Assembly: GCF_016401385.1 (NCBI RefSeq)
Contig: NZ_JAEACF010000001.1
Coordinates: 1,922,001-1,986,000 of the forward strand
Length of the DNA stretch: 64,000 nt
Direction: 5' to 3'
Source: Fictibacillus halophilus
GTDB lineage: Bacteria > Bacillota > Bacilli > Bacillales > Fictibacillaceae
How positions within the stretch are numbered: position 1 is the first letter of the stretch; each line of letters starts with the position of its first letter. Positions 54,486 to 62,811 of the stretch are shown here, piece by piece. The translations under genes and the position numbers were made by a program. The notes under the pieces are model-generated. The model saw only the letters and a program-made list of their open reading frames with translations. It had not been told where the DNA came from and ran no database searches.

Positions 54486-55438
54486 TAATATTCCTCCCTA
54501 AACTTGCGGGAAATGAATTGAGCAAGTAGATTCATGATTAATGTAAATACGAACAAAGTCATACCTACTGCATAGATACTGTAATAGATCGTTGTACCAT
54601 AGCCTGTATCTCCTTGGCTTACCTGAACGATATAAGCTGTCATCGTTTGGATCGACTCTGTTAAATTGATATCAGCTGTTGGCCTAGAACCACCCGCAAT
54701 TGTAACGATCATCGTTTCACCGATTGCTCTGGAAATTCCTAGTACGAATGATGCGATAACTCCTGAGAGTGCTGCCGGAAGTACTACTTTCATTGCCACT
54801 TCAAAACGTGTTGCACCAAGAGCTAACGCACCTTCTCTCATAGAGTTCGGTACGGCATTCATCGCATCTTCAGACAATGATGCTATCATCGGAATAATCA
54901 TGATTCCTACTACAATCCCGGGACTTAGTGCGTTAAAGATTGAAATTCCGCCTGGAATGATCTTATCTAATAAAGGTGTAACAAACGTGAGAGCAAAGAA
55001 TCCATAAACAATCGTTGGGATTCCAGCCAACACTTCTAGAATAGGCTTAATAATTTTTCTTGTTTTTGCTGATGCGTACTCACTTAAATATATAGCTGCA
55101 GCAAGACCGATCGGGATAGCCACAACCATCGCAATAGCTGTAACCGTCAATGTACCCATTATTAGAGCAATGATCCCGAAGTCAGCATTTTCGTCAGATG
55201 CAAAAGGAAACCATCGTGTATTCGTGAAAAACTCAACTATTGAGATTCGGTTAAAAAAAGTAAAAGTTTCTGTTAACAATGTAAAGACAATACCTATAGT
55301 TGTAAAGATAGATATGATTGCACAGATTAGAAAGAGTTTTGGAACAACCTTTTCCATTACCGCCGATTGACTTCTTGAAGACTTATTCTCCTGAATCATA
55401 GAGCGGATTGATTTTTGGTTTGATTTATCTCTGGACAC
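54485..55438 (-). CDS. pstC: Phosphate ABC transporter permease PstC
   Basis: 317 residues with six membrane helices and EAA loop MREGALALGATRFEVAMKVVLPAALSGV. Three consecutive possible starts TTG-TTG-GTG follow AGGAGG; the GTG at 55438 has the best spacing (8 nt). PstC forms the membrane channel with PstA. Confidence 0.96.
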   Translation of the reverse strand: MSRDKSNQKSIRSMIQENKSSRSQSAVMEKVVPKLFLICAIISIFTTIGIVFTLLTETFTFFNRISIVEFFTNTRWFPFASDENADFGIIALIMGTLTVTAIAMVVAIPIGLAAAIYLSEYASAKTRKIIKPILEVLAGIPTIVYGFFALTFVTPLLDKIIPGGISIFNALSPGIVVGIMIIPMIASLSEDAMNAVPNSMREGALALGATRFEVAMKVVLPAALSGVIASFVLGISRAIGETMIVTIAGGSRPTADINLTESIQTMTAYIVQVSQGDTGYGTTIYYSIYAVGMTLFVFTLIMNLLAQFISRKFREEY

Positions 55439-55480
55439 CAACAAGACCTCCTATAATTCGACAATACTAAACAGGTGAAA

Positions 55481-55544
55481 GGTGAGGAGATTTCTCGCTC
55501 CTCACCCTTGTATATGATTCTTATTCCTTTATTTTCAATAAAGG
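55481..55544 (-). other. Two stem-loops between pstS and pstC
   Basis: On the minus strand CCTTTATTGAAAATAAAGG (55526-55544) is followed by GGTGAGGAG / CTCCTCACC (55481-55506). Neither ends in a clear T-run. Such intercistronic hairpins could protect the pstS message 3' end or partly terminate, giving more PstS than permease. Confidence 0.7.
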
Positions 55545-55548
55545 ATGT

Positions 55549-56508
55549 TTATTTACCTGCAAGCTCATCTAGCTTTTTCATTTGCTCTTCGTATTTCTCT
55601 TTAGGAAGAGATACGTATCCGATCGTATCAGATGATGCAAGTTCTCCAGAGTTTTCAAGAGCAAACTTCATGTATTCATATACTGCTTCGTTATCTTTTA
55701 AAGCTTTGTTATTCACATATGTGAACAATGGACGAGAAAGCGGTGCATATTCTCCAGATTCAATTGTCTTAGGTGAAGGTTCAACTGGTCCGTTACCTCC
55801 ATCGATTGGTACAGCTTTCACTTTTTCTTTATTTGCTTGGTAATACGCATATCCAAAGAATCCAATCGCGTTTTCAGAGCCTGTTACGCCTTGCACAAGT
55901 ACGTTATCATCTTCAGAAAGCTGTGCGTCACGACGCATAGGTTTTTCCTCCAGAATTACTTCGTCGAAGTAGTCATACGTTCCAGAGTCAGTTCCTGGTG
56001 AGAATACTTCGATTTTTTTGTTTGGCCAACCTTCACGAACATCTGCCCATGTTTTAGCAGGGTTTTCGTCTAAGAAAATCTTTTTCAGTTCATCTAATGT
56101 AAGGTGATCAACGAAGTCGTTGTCTTTAGAAACAACTACGGAAAGACCATCTTTCGCAAGTTCAAATTCTGTATATTTAATGCCTTTTTCTTCAGCTGCT
56201 GCTTTTTCTTCATCTTTAATCGGACGAGAAGCATTCGCAAGATCTAATTCTCCACGAACGAACTTTTCAAATCCTCCACCCGTTCCAGATACTCCTACAG
56301 GTGCTTGTACTTCAGGATTTGCAGCTTGGAACTCTTCAGAAACAGCTTCCATGATTGGGAATACTGTGGAAGATCCATCAATTTTAATTTTTCCGCTAAG
56401 ATCTCCGCCGCCTGCAGCTCCATCTTCACTCTTGTTTCCACATGCTGAAGCGAAAACTAGGATTAGCGACATTACTGCTAAAAGGTACACAGACTTCATT
56501 TTCTTCAT
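55549..56508 (-). CDS. pstS: Phosphate-binding lipoprotein PstS
   Basis: 319 residues. Lipoprotein signal peptide MKKMKSVYLLAVMSLILVFASAC with lipobox Cys, then a PBP fold with phosphate-binding IKIDGSSTVFPI, GGGFEKFVRGELDLANASRPI and SPGTDSGTYDYF. The ATG at 56508 has GGGGGA upstream; the upstream open frame is promoter DNA. It captures phosphate outside the membrane for PstCA. A PhoP box lies upstream. Confidence 0.97.
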   Translation of the reverse strand: MKKMKSVYLLAVMSLILVFASACGNKSEDGAAGGGDLSGKIKIDGSSTVFPIMEAVSEEFQAANPEVQAPVGVSGTGGGFEKFVRGELDLANASRPIKDEEKAAAEEKGIKYTEFELAKDGLSVVVSKDNDFVDHLTLDELKKIFLDENPAKTWADVREGWPNKKIEVFSPGTDSGTYDYFDEVILEEKPMRRDAQLSEDDNVLVQGVTGSENAIGFFGYAYYQANKEKVKAVPIDGGNGPVEPSPKTIESGEYAPLSRPLFTYVNNKALKDNEAVYEYMKFALENSGELASSDTIGYVSLPKEKYEEQMKKLDELAGK

Positions 56509-56628
56509 CTTGATAGGTCCCCCTAAAATATGATTATTTCGTCTTATCATGTTAGAGAAATTTTCTCAGGTCATGATCCCTTTTTTAACGTTTGTTTCTT
56601 TCTTACATGTTCTACAATAAACCTTGAA

Positions 56629-56667
56629 TATGAACTGCGTTTTAATGAATTGTAAAGGTATTGTTAA
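56629..56667 (-). promoter_or_regulatory. PhoP box with four 11-nt-spaced repeats upstream of pstS
   Basis: Minus strand TTAACA-N5-TTTACA-N5-TTAAAA-N5-TTCATA: four TT(A/T)ACA-like repeats at an exact 11-nt period, the arrangement bound by phosphorylated PhoP in B. subtilis. It lies about 120 nt upstream of the pstS start and implies induction under phosphate starvation. Confidence 0.85.
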
Positions 56668-56723
56668 GACTGGCTTATCTGTGAATATGTTCTTAGTGTT
56701 TACATTCCGAATTTATCTATACC

Positions 56724-56754
56724 AAAAAGAACCACGCTTGATTAGCGTGGTTTC
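56724..56754 (-). terminator. Terminator overlapping the pbpA stop codon
   Basis: Minus-strand ACCACGC / GCGTGGT hairpin followed by TCTTTTT. The left stem ends with the last pbpA codons and the TAA is in the loop. Confidence 0.88.
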
Positions 56755-58793
56755 TCTTGGTTTTCTTCTTTTGGATCAGGCTTAGTCGGAATTCCTTCTT
56801 TTTTCATTGAGAAGTAAGCGTCTAACGCACCCTCAGCGATCTCACTGTTTGTATTTCCTTCTTTAATATCTGGAACTACAACAGCAAATGCTACTTCTGG
56901 ATTTTCGTATGGTGCATATCCGATCAATGTTTTGTTAACGATTCCGGTAGCTTTATCAATCTCAGCAGTACCTGTCTTCCCTGCTGGATTATAGTCTTTG
57001 TTCTTAAACTTCCAAGCCGCGGTACCGTTATTACCATGCATCACTTCATAAAATCCTTTTTGTACAACCTTTATCTGACTAGGTGACATCTCAATCTTAT
57101 TTAAGACGTTTGGTTCAAAACGGTACTGAAGCTTTCCTAATTTATTTGGATCTACAGAGGGCTCTCTCACTTCTTTCAAGAGATGCGGCTGCATCCTTAA
57201 TCCACCATTAGCAATAGTTGAAACATATTGTGCCATCTGCATCGGTGTGTACGTATCAAATTGACCGATAGAGAAGAACATCGCTTGTGATAGTTCCCGG
57301 CTCATTCCGGTATTATACCCCGTAGCTTCTGAAGGAAGATCTATTCCAGTTGGTACACCAAGCCCAAACTGGCTGTATGAGTTTCTTAAGATTTCGAATG
57401 CTTCTTGAACTTTATTTTCATTAAATCGTTTGTTCGAATAATCGTATCCTGCAAGTTTCATCGCAATGTGCCACATATACACGTTAGATGAACGCTCAAG
57501 TGCTTCTACAGCATCAACCGGCCCCATACTTTCATGTGATTTTAAAGATCTTCCATCTCCAAATGTGAGTGGTGCATCATTTATCACGGTATTTGGTGAT
57601 ACAACACCTTGCTGTAGGCCGGTGAGTACGGTAGCTCCTTTAACGGTTGAGCCCATCGCATAAGAATGATAAACGTTACCAAAAGGAATATCTTTAAATT
57701 TTCCGTTTTTACGATCATATTCTTTAGCAGCCATAGAGAGGATCGCACCCGTATTCGGATCCATCATCACAACATAGGCGCTATCTAACTTACTGTTAGC
57801 GTAAGCATTTTTTCCTCGGATAGCGTCTTTTAATTTTTCTTCAATTACTTTTTCGACCTCTTGTTGAAGACTCATGTCAACTGTTAATACAAGATCGCTA
57901 CCTCTTGCTCCTTCTTCCTCAACAGGATCACCAACTGGATTCCCTTTTTTATCTGTTACATATTTAATTTTCGTTTTTGTACCGCGAAGCAGGGATTCGT
58001 ATTGTTCTTCAAGAAAACTCGTTCCAACCATATCATTGCGATCGTTGCCTCGAGAAGTATAATAGTCCATTCTCGATTTTGGAATTTGTTTTACTTGGCC
58101 GAATATATCACGAAATGAATTCTTAAACGGATAAGAGCGTTCAGCATCCGGCTTAATGTCCACCCCTTCTAACTCAGGTAAATGTTCACTGATCATCGCA
58201 ATCTCTTTTTCGGTCGCGCCAATCTTTATACGTTGTGGAGATAATGTGTAGCCACGGTCCATCTCGCTTTTTATGGCCAGAACTTCAAGTTCCTTTTCTG
58301 AAAATGAGTTAATATCCTCTTCTGTTACTTTTTCTAGCATTAGATCGTATAGCTCTTCAGGAGGTGTATCTTTCTTTTCCTGTTTAGAAATTCTTGATTC
58401 AACTTGCTTTTCGTTCAGAAAAATAAAATAGTCTTTTTTGTCTCGCTCAGTAAGCTCATCTGTTCCTTTTTCGATGAGATCTGCAAGCTTCTGTGCCAAC
58501 TGATGTCTTTCCTCTGCATCAGCTTCTTGTGTTCTCGTATATGTAATAGAGAAGACAGGTTCATTATCAACAACTACGCGATAGTTAGCATCAAGCATCT
58601 TCCCTCGCGGCGCATCAAGTTTTGTTGTAACGTTTTCTGTTAGATATGCTGTACGCTGATATTCCTCCCCTTTCACAATCTGCACATAGCCAAGGCGGAG
58701 AACTAGAACAGAAAAGAGAAAAAATACAGATAGAAATAAGGCATTGATACGAATCGGAACATGATTTTTCTTCTTTTTATCTTTTGTTTTCAT
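56742..58793 (-). CDS. pbpA: Class B penicillin-binding protein (PBP2-type transpeptidase)
   Basis: 683 residues: membrane anchor (INALFLSVFFLFSVLVLRLGYVQ), dimerisation/pedestal domain, and transpeptidase domain with AMGSTVKG (active Ser, SxxK), SSN in LERSSNVYMW and KTG in PAGKTGTAEI. It cross-links peptidoglycan during elongation or spore outgrowth, as PbpA of B. subtilis. The ATG is 12 nt from GGGAG, rather far. The leader carries a perfect inverted repeat and there is a good promoter overlapping the yqgE end. Confidence 0.95.
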   Translation of the reverse strand: MKTKDKKKKNHVPIRINALFLSVFFLFSVLVLRLGYVQIVKGEEYQRTAYLTENVTTKLDAPRGKMLDANYRVVVDNEPVFSITYTRTQEADAEERHQLAQKLADLIEKGTDELTERDKKDYFIFLNEKQVESRISKQEKKDTPPEELYDLMLEKVTEEDINSFSEKELEVLAIKSEMDRGYTLSPQRIKIGATEKEIAMISEHLPELEGVDIKPDAERSYPFKNSFRDIFGQVKQIPKSRMDYYTSRGNDRNDMVGTSFLEEQYESLLRGTKTKIKYVTDKKGNPVGDPVEEEGARGSDLVLTVDMSLQQEVEKVIEEKLKDAIRGKNAYANSKLDSAYVVMMDPNTGAILSMAAKEYDRKNGKFKDIPFGNVYHSYAMGSTVKGATVLTGLQQGVVSPNTVINDAPLTFGDGRSLKSHESMGPVDAVEALERSSNVYMWHIAMKLAGYDYSNKRFNENKVQEAFEILRNSYSQFGLGVPTGIDLPSEATGYNTGMSRELSQAMFFSIGQFDTYTPMQMAQYVSTIANGGLRMQPHLLKEVREPSVDPNKLGKLQYRFEPNVLNKIEMSPSQIKVVQKGFYEVMHGNNGTAAWKFKNKDYNPAGKTGTAEIDKATGIVNKTLIGYAPYENPEVAFAVVVPDIKEGNTNSEIAEGALDAYFSMKKEGIPTKPDPKEENQEKPR

Positions 58794-58823
58794 AATATTG
58801 TAAATCTCCCTTTAAAACAGCAC

Positions 58824-58845
58824 AGACACCTTTAAAAAGGTGTCT
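58824..58845. repeat. Perfect inverted repeat in the pbpA leader
   Basis: AGACACC / GGTGTCT arms around a TTTAAAAA centre, 31 nt upstream of the pbpA ATG and just 5' of its ribosome site. It has no T-run in either direction, so it is not a simple terminator. It could be an RNA hairpin affecting translation or an operator. Confidence 0.6.
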
Positions 58846-58876
58846 AAAGCGAACCGGTAATTATATCTACATAATA

Positions 58877-58906
58877 ATAGTATCCTTACCAAGGTAATTA
58901 TGTCAA
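58877..58906 (-). promoter_or_regulatory. Promoter of pbpA
   Basis: Minus strand TTGACA, 18 nt, TACTAT, between the yqgE stop (58914) and pbpA. The spacer contains TTACCTTGGTAA, a short near-palindrome. Confidence 0.75.
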
Positions 58907-58913
58907 AAGATAA

Positions 58914-60191
58914 TCATTGTTTATTTGGATTGTTGCCATCTTGTTGAGTTTCAGCAATCTCTATCGTTTTTGAAGAGTTATGGGGAGGGACCGATACTTT
59001 TCTTAAGCAGAAAAAGATAATAAAGTGTCCAGCACCTAGAATAGGAAGTAATAATGGAATGCCTCTTTCTTCTGATAGAAGATGAACTACGGTGATAAAC
59101 GTAAGAATAGAAACGATTCTCCCTGCATTCAGATACATCTCACGAACCACGATATACTCAATCCTTTTTTCGTGTATACCACGGCATTTTCCAATAATAT
59201 CGTAAGTTAATGATACATAAGGCACTAACAATAAAGGATAAGCGATCGATACAGAAACTCCATAAATGATCAGAAGCGTAAATGAAATAGGAAACAATAG
59301 CAGGAATGGAGACACAAACAATAGCAGTCCTCCTCCAAATATCGCCTTCATGCGATTGTTTGGATTCAAATAATGTGACACACAGTAATAGCCGATAAAC
59401 GAAACAAAGGATTGAACAAATCCATACGTTCCAAGTGCAAATTCACTTTTAGAAGCGGTGTACACCCAAATCACGATTAAAAAAATAAAAGTACCTTCAC
59501 GGAATCCTTGAAAAAAGTGTGCTCTCAATAGTTGAAGCCATGCTTTGTCGTGTTTACGTTCTTGCAATACTTTTCGGATGCCGTATTGACCATCCGCTTT
59601 TCTCCTTTTTAAAAAGAAACTGATGACTACGGCTATCAAAAATAAGACCATTGATATACTGAATATGGTTTCATACCCCTGATGTTTGTCCATCCTAGTA
59701 ATGATATAACCTGCACTCAGTGGTCCAATCATTCCTGATATCGAATTCAAAACACCTAAATAGCCGTTAAAAAAATCTCGAGTCTCAGGTTCTGTAACTT
59801 CTAGAGTCAATACATTAAATGCAAGCCAGTAAAATCCCAACCCGAATCCTAACATCGCTCCTAATAAAATGAGATAATTACTTGCCATTGAACCCATCAA
59901 AAGGACTCCGATATAAAACAAGGCAAGGATTAAAACGCCTATCCTAAGTACGATGACTCGATCGATCTTTTTGGCAAACCAACCTGCCAGGTAGAACGCT
60001 ATAGGCTGCATGATGACAATCGATAGATTATAAAAGGCAATATCCGTAATTTTACCGGATTGTTTCCAAAGAAATATGTTAACAAATGTATTAGATAGAG
60101 CCGTACTTAACGTAAACAATCCACCTACAAACAACAGCAAAAACAAATCTCTAGGGTACTGGTCGGTATCCATGAATTTTTTGATTCTCAT
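58914..60191 (-). CDS. yqgE: Major facilitator superfamily transporter (YqgE-like)
   Basis: 425 residues with about twelve membrane helices and the MFS A-like loop FAKKIDRVIVLRIGVL between helices 2 and 3. The C-terminus is polar (AETQQDGNNPNKQ). Position between pbpA and sodA matches B. subtilis yqgE, a predicted efflux-type MFS protein of unknown substrate. Confidence 0.88.
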   Translation of the reverse strand: MRIKKFMDTDQYPRDLFLLLFVGGLFTLSTALSNTFVNIFLWKQSGKITDIAFYNLSIVIMQPIAFYLAGWFAKKIDRVIVLRIGVLILALFYIGVLLMGSMASNYLILLGAMLGFGLGFYWLAFNVLTLEVTEPETRDFFNGYLGVLNSISGMIGPLSAGYIITRMDKHQGYETIFSISMVLFLIAVVISFFLKRRKADGQYGIRKVLQERKHDKAWLQLLRAHFFQGFREGTFIFLIVIWVYTASKSEFALGTYGFVQSFVSFIGYYCVSHYLNPNNRMKAIFGGGLLLFVSPFLLLFPISFTLLIIYGVSVSIAYPLLLVPYVSLTYDIIGKCRGIHEKRIEYIVVREMYLNAGRIVSILTFITVVHLLSEERGIPLLLPILGAGHFIIFFCLRKVSVPPHNSSKTIEIAETQQDGNNPNKQ

Positions 60192-60469
60192 GTATTCGCC
60201 CCCTTACATATCGTCGTTAGTGTCTTTCAAGACGATGGGAGCTATTCACTATTAAAGAAATTGGATTTTTTTGCAAAGGCTGTCTTCTTTTTTTCTTCTT
60301 TGACGGTTGAATTAGAGTTGAAGGTGCGAGACTCTCGTATGAGACAGGCGGGAAGTGAGACATTTATACGCGTAAGGTACGAATGTGGCTCACCGAGAAA
60401 AGTGAGCAACCTGGAACGGAGCAACAACGATTATGAAAGAGGATTTTTGTAAAGAAGGAGTGAACGAAT

Positions 60470-60730
60470 TTGTTTGAGTATTGGATATTTGAAATTGTTG
60501 ATGAAGCACTTCTGTTTCAAACCATACAGAGTTCTAAGAACGAAGATGTAGATCATCGTTTAATTTGGTATTTTCAATCAAAAAATGTATTTGTTGTTCA
60601 GTCAGCTGTTCCCTTTGGTGATGGAAACTTCATGTTAGATGAATTGCTCGTAAGATTATCTGATCATTATGAAATCCATGATAAAGGCATAATAAAAAGC
60701 CACTGGCTTTCCAGCGGCTTCATTACTTAA
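60470..60730 (+). CDS. Small uncharacterised protein, 3' end overlaps sodA terminator
   Basis: 86 residues from TTG at 60470 (AAGGAG 8 nt upstream): MFEYWIFEIVDEALLFQTIQ... No membrane helix and no known motif; I do not recognise it. The last residues KSHWLSSGF are encoded by the same bases that form the sodA terminator hairpin on the other strand. The ribosome site supports a real gene, but the overlap leaves some doubt. Confidence 0.6.
   Translation: MFEYWIFEIVDEALLFQTIQSSKNEDVDHRLIWYFQSKNVFVVQSAVPFGDGNFMLDELLVRLSDHYEIHDKGIIKSHWLSSGFIT
60692..60722 (-). terminator. Terminator of sodA, inside a convergent coding region
   Basis: Minus-strand GAAGCCGCTGG / CCAGTGGCTTTTTA hairpin with T-run, 9 nt after the sodA stop. 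It lies within the 3' coding part of the 86-residue plus-strand gene. Confidence 0.88.
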
Positions 60731-61342
60731 TTATTTTGCTTCGTTATAACGCTTTTCAACTTCGTCCCAGTTTACAACGTTCCAGAAAGCTGAAATGTAA
60801 TCAGGACGCTTGTTTTGATATTTTAAATAGTAAGCGTGCTCCCACACATCAAGTCCAAGGATAGGTGTCTTTCCTTCCATAACCGGAGTATCCTGGTTTG
60901 GAGTACTTGTTACTTCAAGTTCTCCATTGTTCACTACTAGCCAAGCCCAGCCAGAACCGAATCTTGTTTTCCCTGCGTTCGCAAACTCTTCTTTAAATGC
61001 ATCAAGACTTCCAAATTTGTTGTTAATCTTTTCAGCAAGTTCGCCTGAAGGTGTGTTAGCTCCACCTGGTGCGATTACTTCCCAGAATAAGCTATGGTTC
61101 GCATGTCCACCACCATTGTTTCTAACAGCGTTTTGGATGCTTTCTGGAAGAGCATCTAAATTCGTTAAAAGATCTTCTAAGCTTTTGTTCTCAAACTCAG
61201 CTTGCCCTTCAAGAGCAGCGTTTAAGTTATCAACGTATGTTTTGTGGTGGCGACCGTGGTGGATCTCCATTGTTTCTTTGTCAATATGCGGTTCAAGTGC
61301 ACTTGTTTCATAAGGTAATGCAGGAAGTTCAAATTTAGCCAT
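60731..61342 (-). CDS. sodA: Manganese superoxide dismutase
   Basis: 203 residues. Metal ligands are visible: first His in [11 protein letters not shown], second in [12 protein letters not shown], Asp in [13 protein letters not shown] and the following His. Gly-Gly-rich GWAWLVV and NQDTPVMEG match the Mn/Fe family, Mn type by synteny. It converts superoxide to peroxide and oxygen. The ATG at 61342 has GGAGG upstream; an ATG two codons earlier is closer to the site. Confidence 0.97.
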   Translation of the reverse strand: MAKFELPALPYETSALEPHIDKETMEIHHGRHHKTYVDNLNAALEGQAEFENKSLEDLLTNLDALPESIQNAVRNNGGGHANHSLFWEVIAPGGANTPSGELAEKINNKFGSLDAFKEEFANAGKTRFGSGWAWLVVNNGELEVTSTPNQDTPVMEGKTPILGLDVWEHAYYLKYQNKRPDYISAFWNVVNWDEVEKRYNEAK

Positions 61343-61508
61343 GTTCATTTCCTCCTCATAATATGTAAAATTTTATGTTCATTTTCAAGGGTTGCTTGAA
61401 AAGTGAAACCATTTAATCAACTTTCTTGTTTAGAAAGTATTCAACATGTTTACCTTATCAAATTTATAACGAACTTTCAATTCTTAAACACTGTACCCTT
61501 TTTAAACA

Positions 61509-61544
61509 TAAAAAAACCTTACGACACGCTTATCGTAAGGTTGA
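61509..61544 (-). terminator. Terminator of the tRNA operon
   Basis: Minus-strand AACCTTACGA / TCGTAAGGTT hairpin followed by TTTTTTT, 13 nt beyond tRNA-Phe. The 61343-61508 stretch is the sodA upstream region without a gene. Confidence 0.9.
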
Positions 61545-61557
61545 TGTTATATATGTA

Positions 61558-61633
<76 letters not shown>

Positions 61634-61643
61634 AAATATGTAA

Positions 61644-61736
61644 TGGAGGAGGTAGAGGGATTCGAACCCCCGCGGGTCGTTAAACCCCTGTCGGTTTTCA
61701 AGACCGATCCCTTCAGCCGGACTTGGGTATACCTCC
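61644..61736 (-). tRNA. tRNA-Ser (TGA)
   Basis: Class II tRNA with a long variable arm, acceptor GGAGGTA/TACCTCC, anticodon loop CTTGAAA giving TGA and encoded CCA. The discriminator base reads T. Confidence 0.95.
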
Positions 61737-61743
61737 TCGATTA

Positions 61744-61820
61744 TGGTGGACCCTGTAGGACTCGAACCTACGACCAATCGGTTATGAGCCGACCGCTCTG
61801 ACCAACTGAGCTAAGGGTCC
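61744..61820 (-). tRNA. tRNA with CAT anticodon, probably tRNA-Ile2
   Basis: Acceptor GGACCCT/AGGGTCC fully paired, anticodon loop CTCATAA giving CAT, encoded CCA. Paired first base excludes initiator Met. The body resembles B. subtilis tRNA-Ile whose CAT is modified to lysidine; the elongator Met is a separate gene in the same cluster. Confidence 0.85.
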
Positions 61821-61845
61821 AATGGAAAAACTTATGTAAATGTTA

Positions 61846-61922
61846 TGGGGCGGACGAGGGGAATCGAACCCCCGAATGTCGGAACCACAATCCGATGCGT
61901 TAACCACTTCGCCACGACCGCC
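61846..61922 (-). tRNA. tRNA-His (GTG)
   Basis: G at position -1 encoded, anticodon loop TTGTGGT giving GTG, T-loop GGTTCGATTCC, encoded CCA. The acceptor arms GCGGTCG and CGTCCGC leave a U-U mismatch at pair 5-68. Confidence 0.93.
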
Positions 61923-61943
61923 ATCGTGAGTAAAGAAACATTT

Positions 61944-62020
61944 TGGTAGCGGCGGAGGGAGTCGAACCCACGACCTCACGGGTATGAACCGTACGCTCTA
62001 GCCAGCTGAGCTACACCGCC
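61944..62020 (-). tRNA. tRNA-Met (CAT), elongator
   Basis: Acceptor GGCGGTG with CGCCGCT (terminal G-U pair), anticodon loop TTCATAC giving CAT, encoded CCA. The sequence follows the B. subtilis elongator tRNA-Met pattern. Confidence 0.93.
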
Positions 62021-62024
62021 AAAA

Positions 62025-62099
62025 TGGCTCCACAGGTAGGACTCGAACCTACGACCGATCGGTTAACAGCCGATAGCTCTACCACTGAGCTACTGTGGA
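62025..62099 (-). tRNA. tRNA-Asn (GTT)
   Basis: Acceptor TCCACAG/CTGTGGA, anticodon loop CTGTTAA giving GTT, discriminator G, encoded CCA. First gene of the tRNA operon. Confidence 0.96.
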
Positions 62100-62132
62100 A
62101 TAACGTCTTAACGTTTGTTAAGGACAAGAACT

Positions 62133-62162
62133 ACTATAGCACGATGCCGCGTTTAAAGTCAA
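62133..62162 (-). promoter_or_regulatory. Promoter of the tRNA operon
   Basis: Minus strand TTGACT, 18 nt, TATAGT, about 33 nt upstream of tRNA-Asn. Confidence 0.8.
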
Positions 62163-62253
62163 TAACATTTTTAAAATAAACTTAAACGAACACATGTGCT
62201 TTTTCAGAACAAAAATAATATAGCATGGGTAGTACGTAATTAGCAAGGAAGTT

Positions 62254-62736
62254 TTATAAGACTTGGAAATAAAAATAACCGATCATTATAGCTTGCGACA
62301 GAACTTTTATTAGTGTTGTACCGACAAAGGCAAGAACAGTCCCTATGCCTATTGATACTGCTGCTTTAATTCCTTTCTTTTGAAAAAGCAGTTCGGCTAA
62401 TACAGCACCTATAAACGGTCCAACCAAAATCCCTGCGACCGGAATAACAAATGGTCCTGCGATCAAACCGATCGTACTTCCCCAGAGGGCAGCTTTTGAT
62501 CCGCCTTTCTTCTTCACTGCATACGCATTTCCTACATAGTCCACAACAAATAAACTGATAAACAATAATACTTGAACAATAATAAAGAATGGTGTGAAGG
62601 GTTCGAACGAAAAAGCAAATCCATAGATAACAAAACCAGCAGCAAGAAATAATACACCCGGTAAGATCGGATAGATTAACGCTATAAAGCTAATGAGAAA
62701 TGCTATACCTATGATGATCCAATATAAAATATCCAT
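62254..62736 (-). CDS. yqgC: DUF456 membrane protein (YqgC-like)
   Basis: 160 residues, about five membrane helices, with ALIYPILPGVLFLAAGFVIYG and the glycine-rich GSTIGLIAGPFVIPVAGILVGPFIGAVLAELL repeats of DUF456. Length and place near sodA agree with B. subtilis YqgC. No function is known. Start ATG at 62736 with AAGGAGA upstream. Confidence 0.88.
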   Translation of the reverse strand: MDILYWIIIGIAFLISFIALIYPILPGVLFLAAGFVIYGFAFSFEPFTPFFIIVQVLLFISLFVVDYVGNAYAVKKKGGSKAALWGSTIGLIAGPFVIPVAGILVGPFIGAVLAELLFQKKGIKAAVSIGIGTVLAFVGTTLIKVLSQAIMIGYFYFQVL

Positions 62737-62772
62737 ATGTACTTCTCCTTAGGGAATCTAGGACATCAATAT

Positions 62773-62806
62773 ATAAAAAACCAAGAGACTAAAATAGCCT
62801 CTTGAT
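62773..62806 (-). terminator. Terminator after the Na/Pi cotransporter gene
   Basis: Minus-strand CAAGAGGCTA / TAGTCTCTTG hairpin followed by GTTTTTTATA. Confidence 0.88.
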
Positions 62807-62811
62807 TCATT

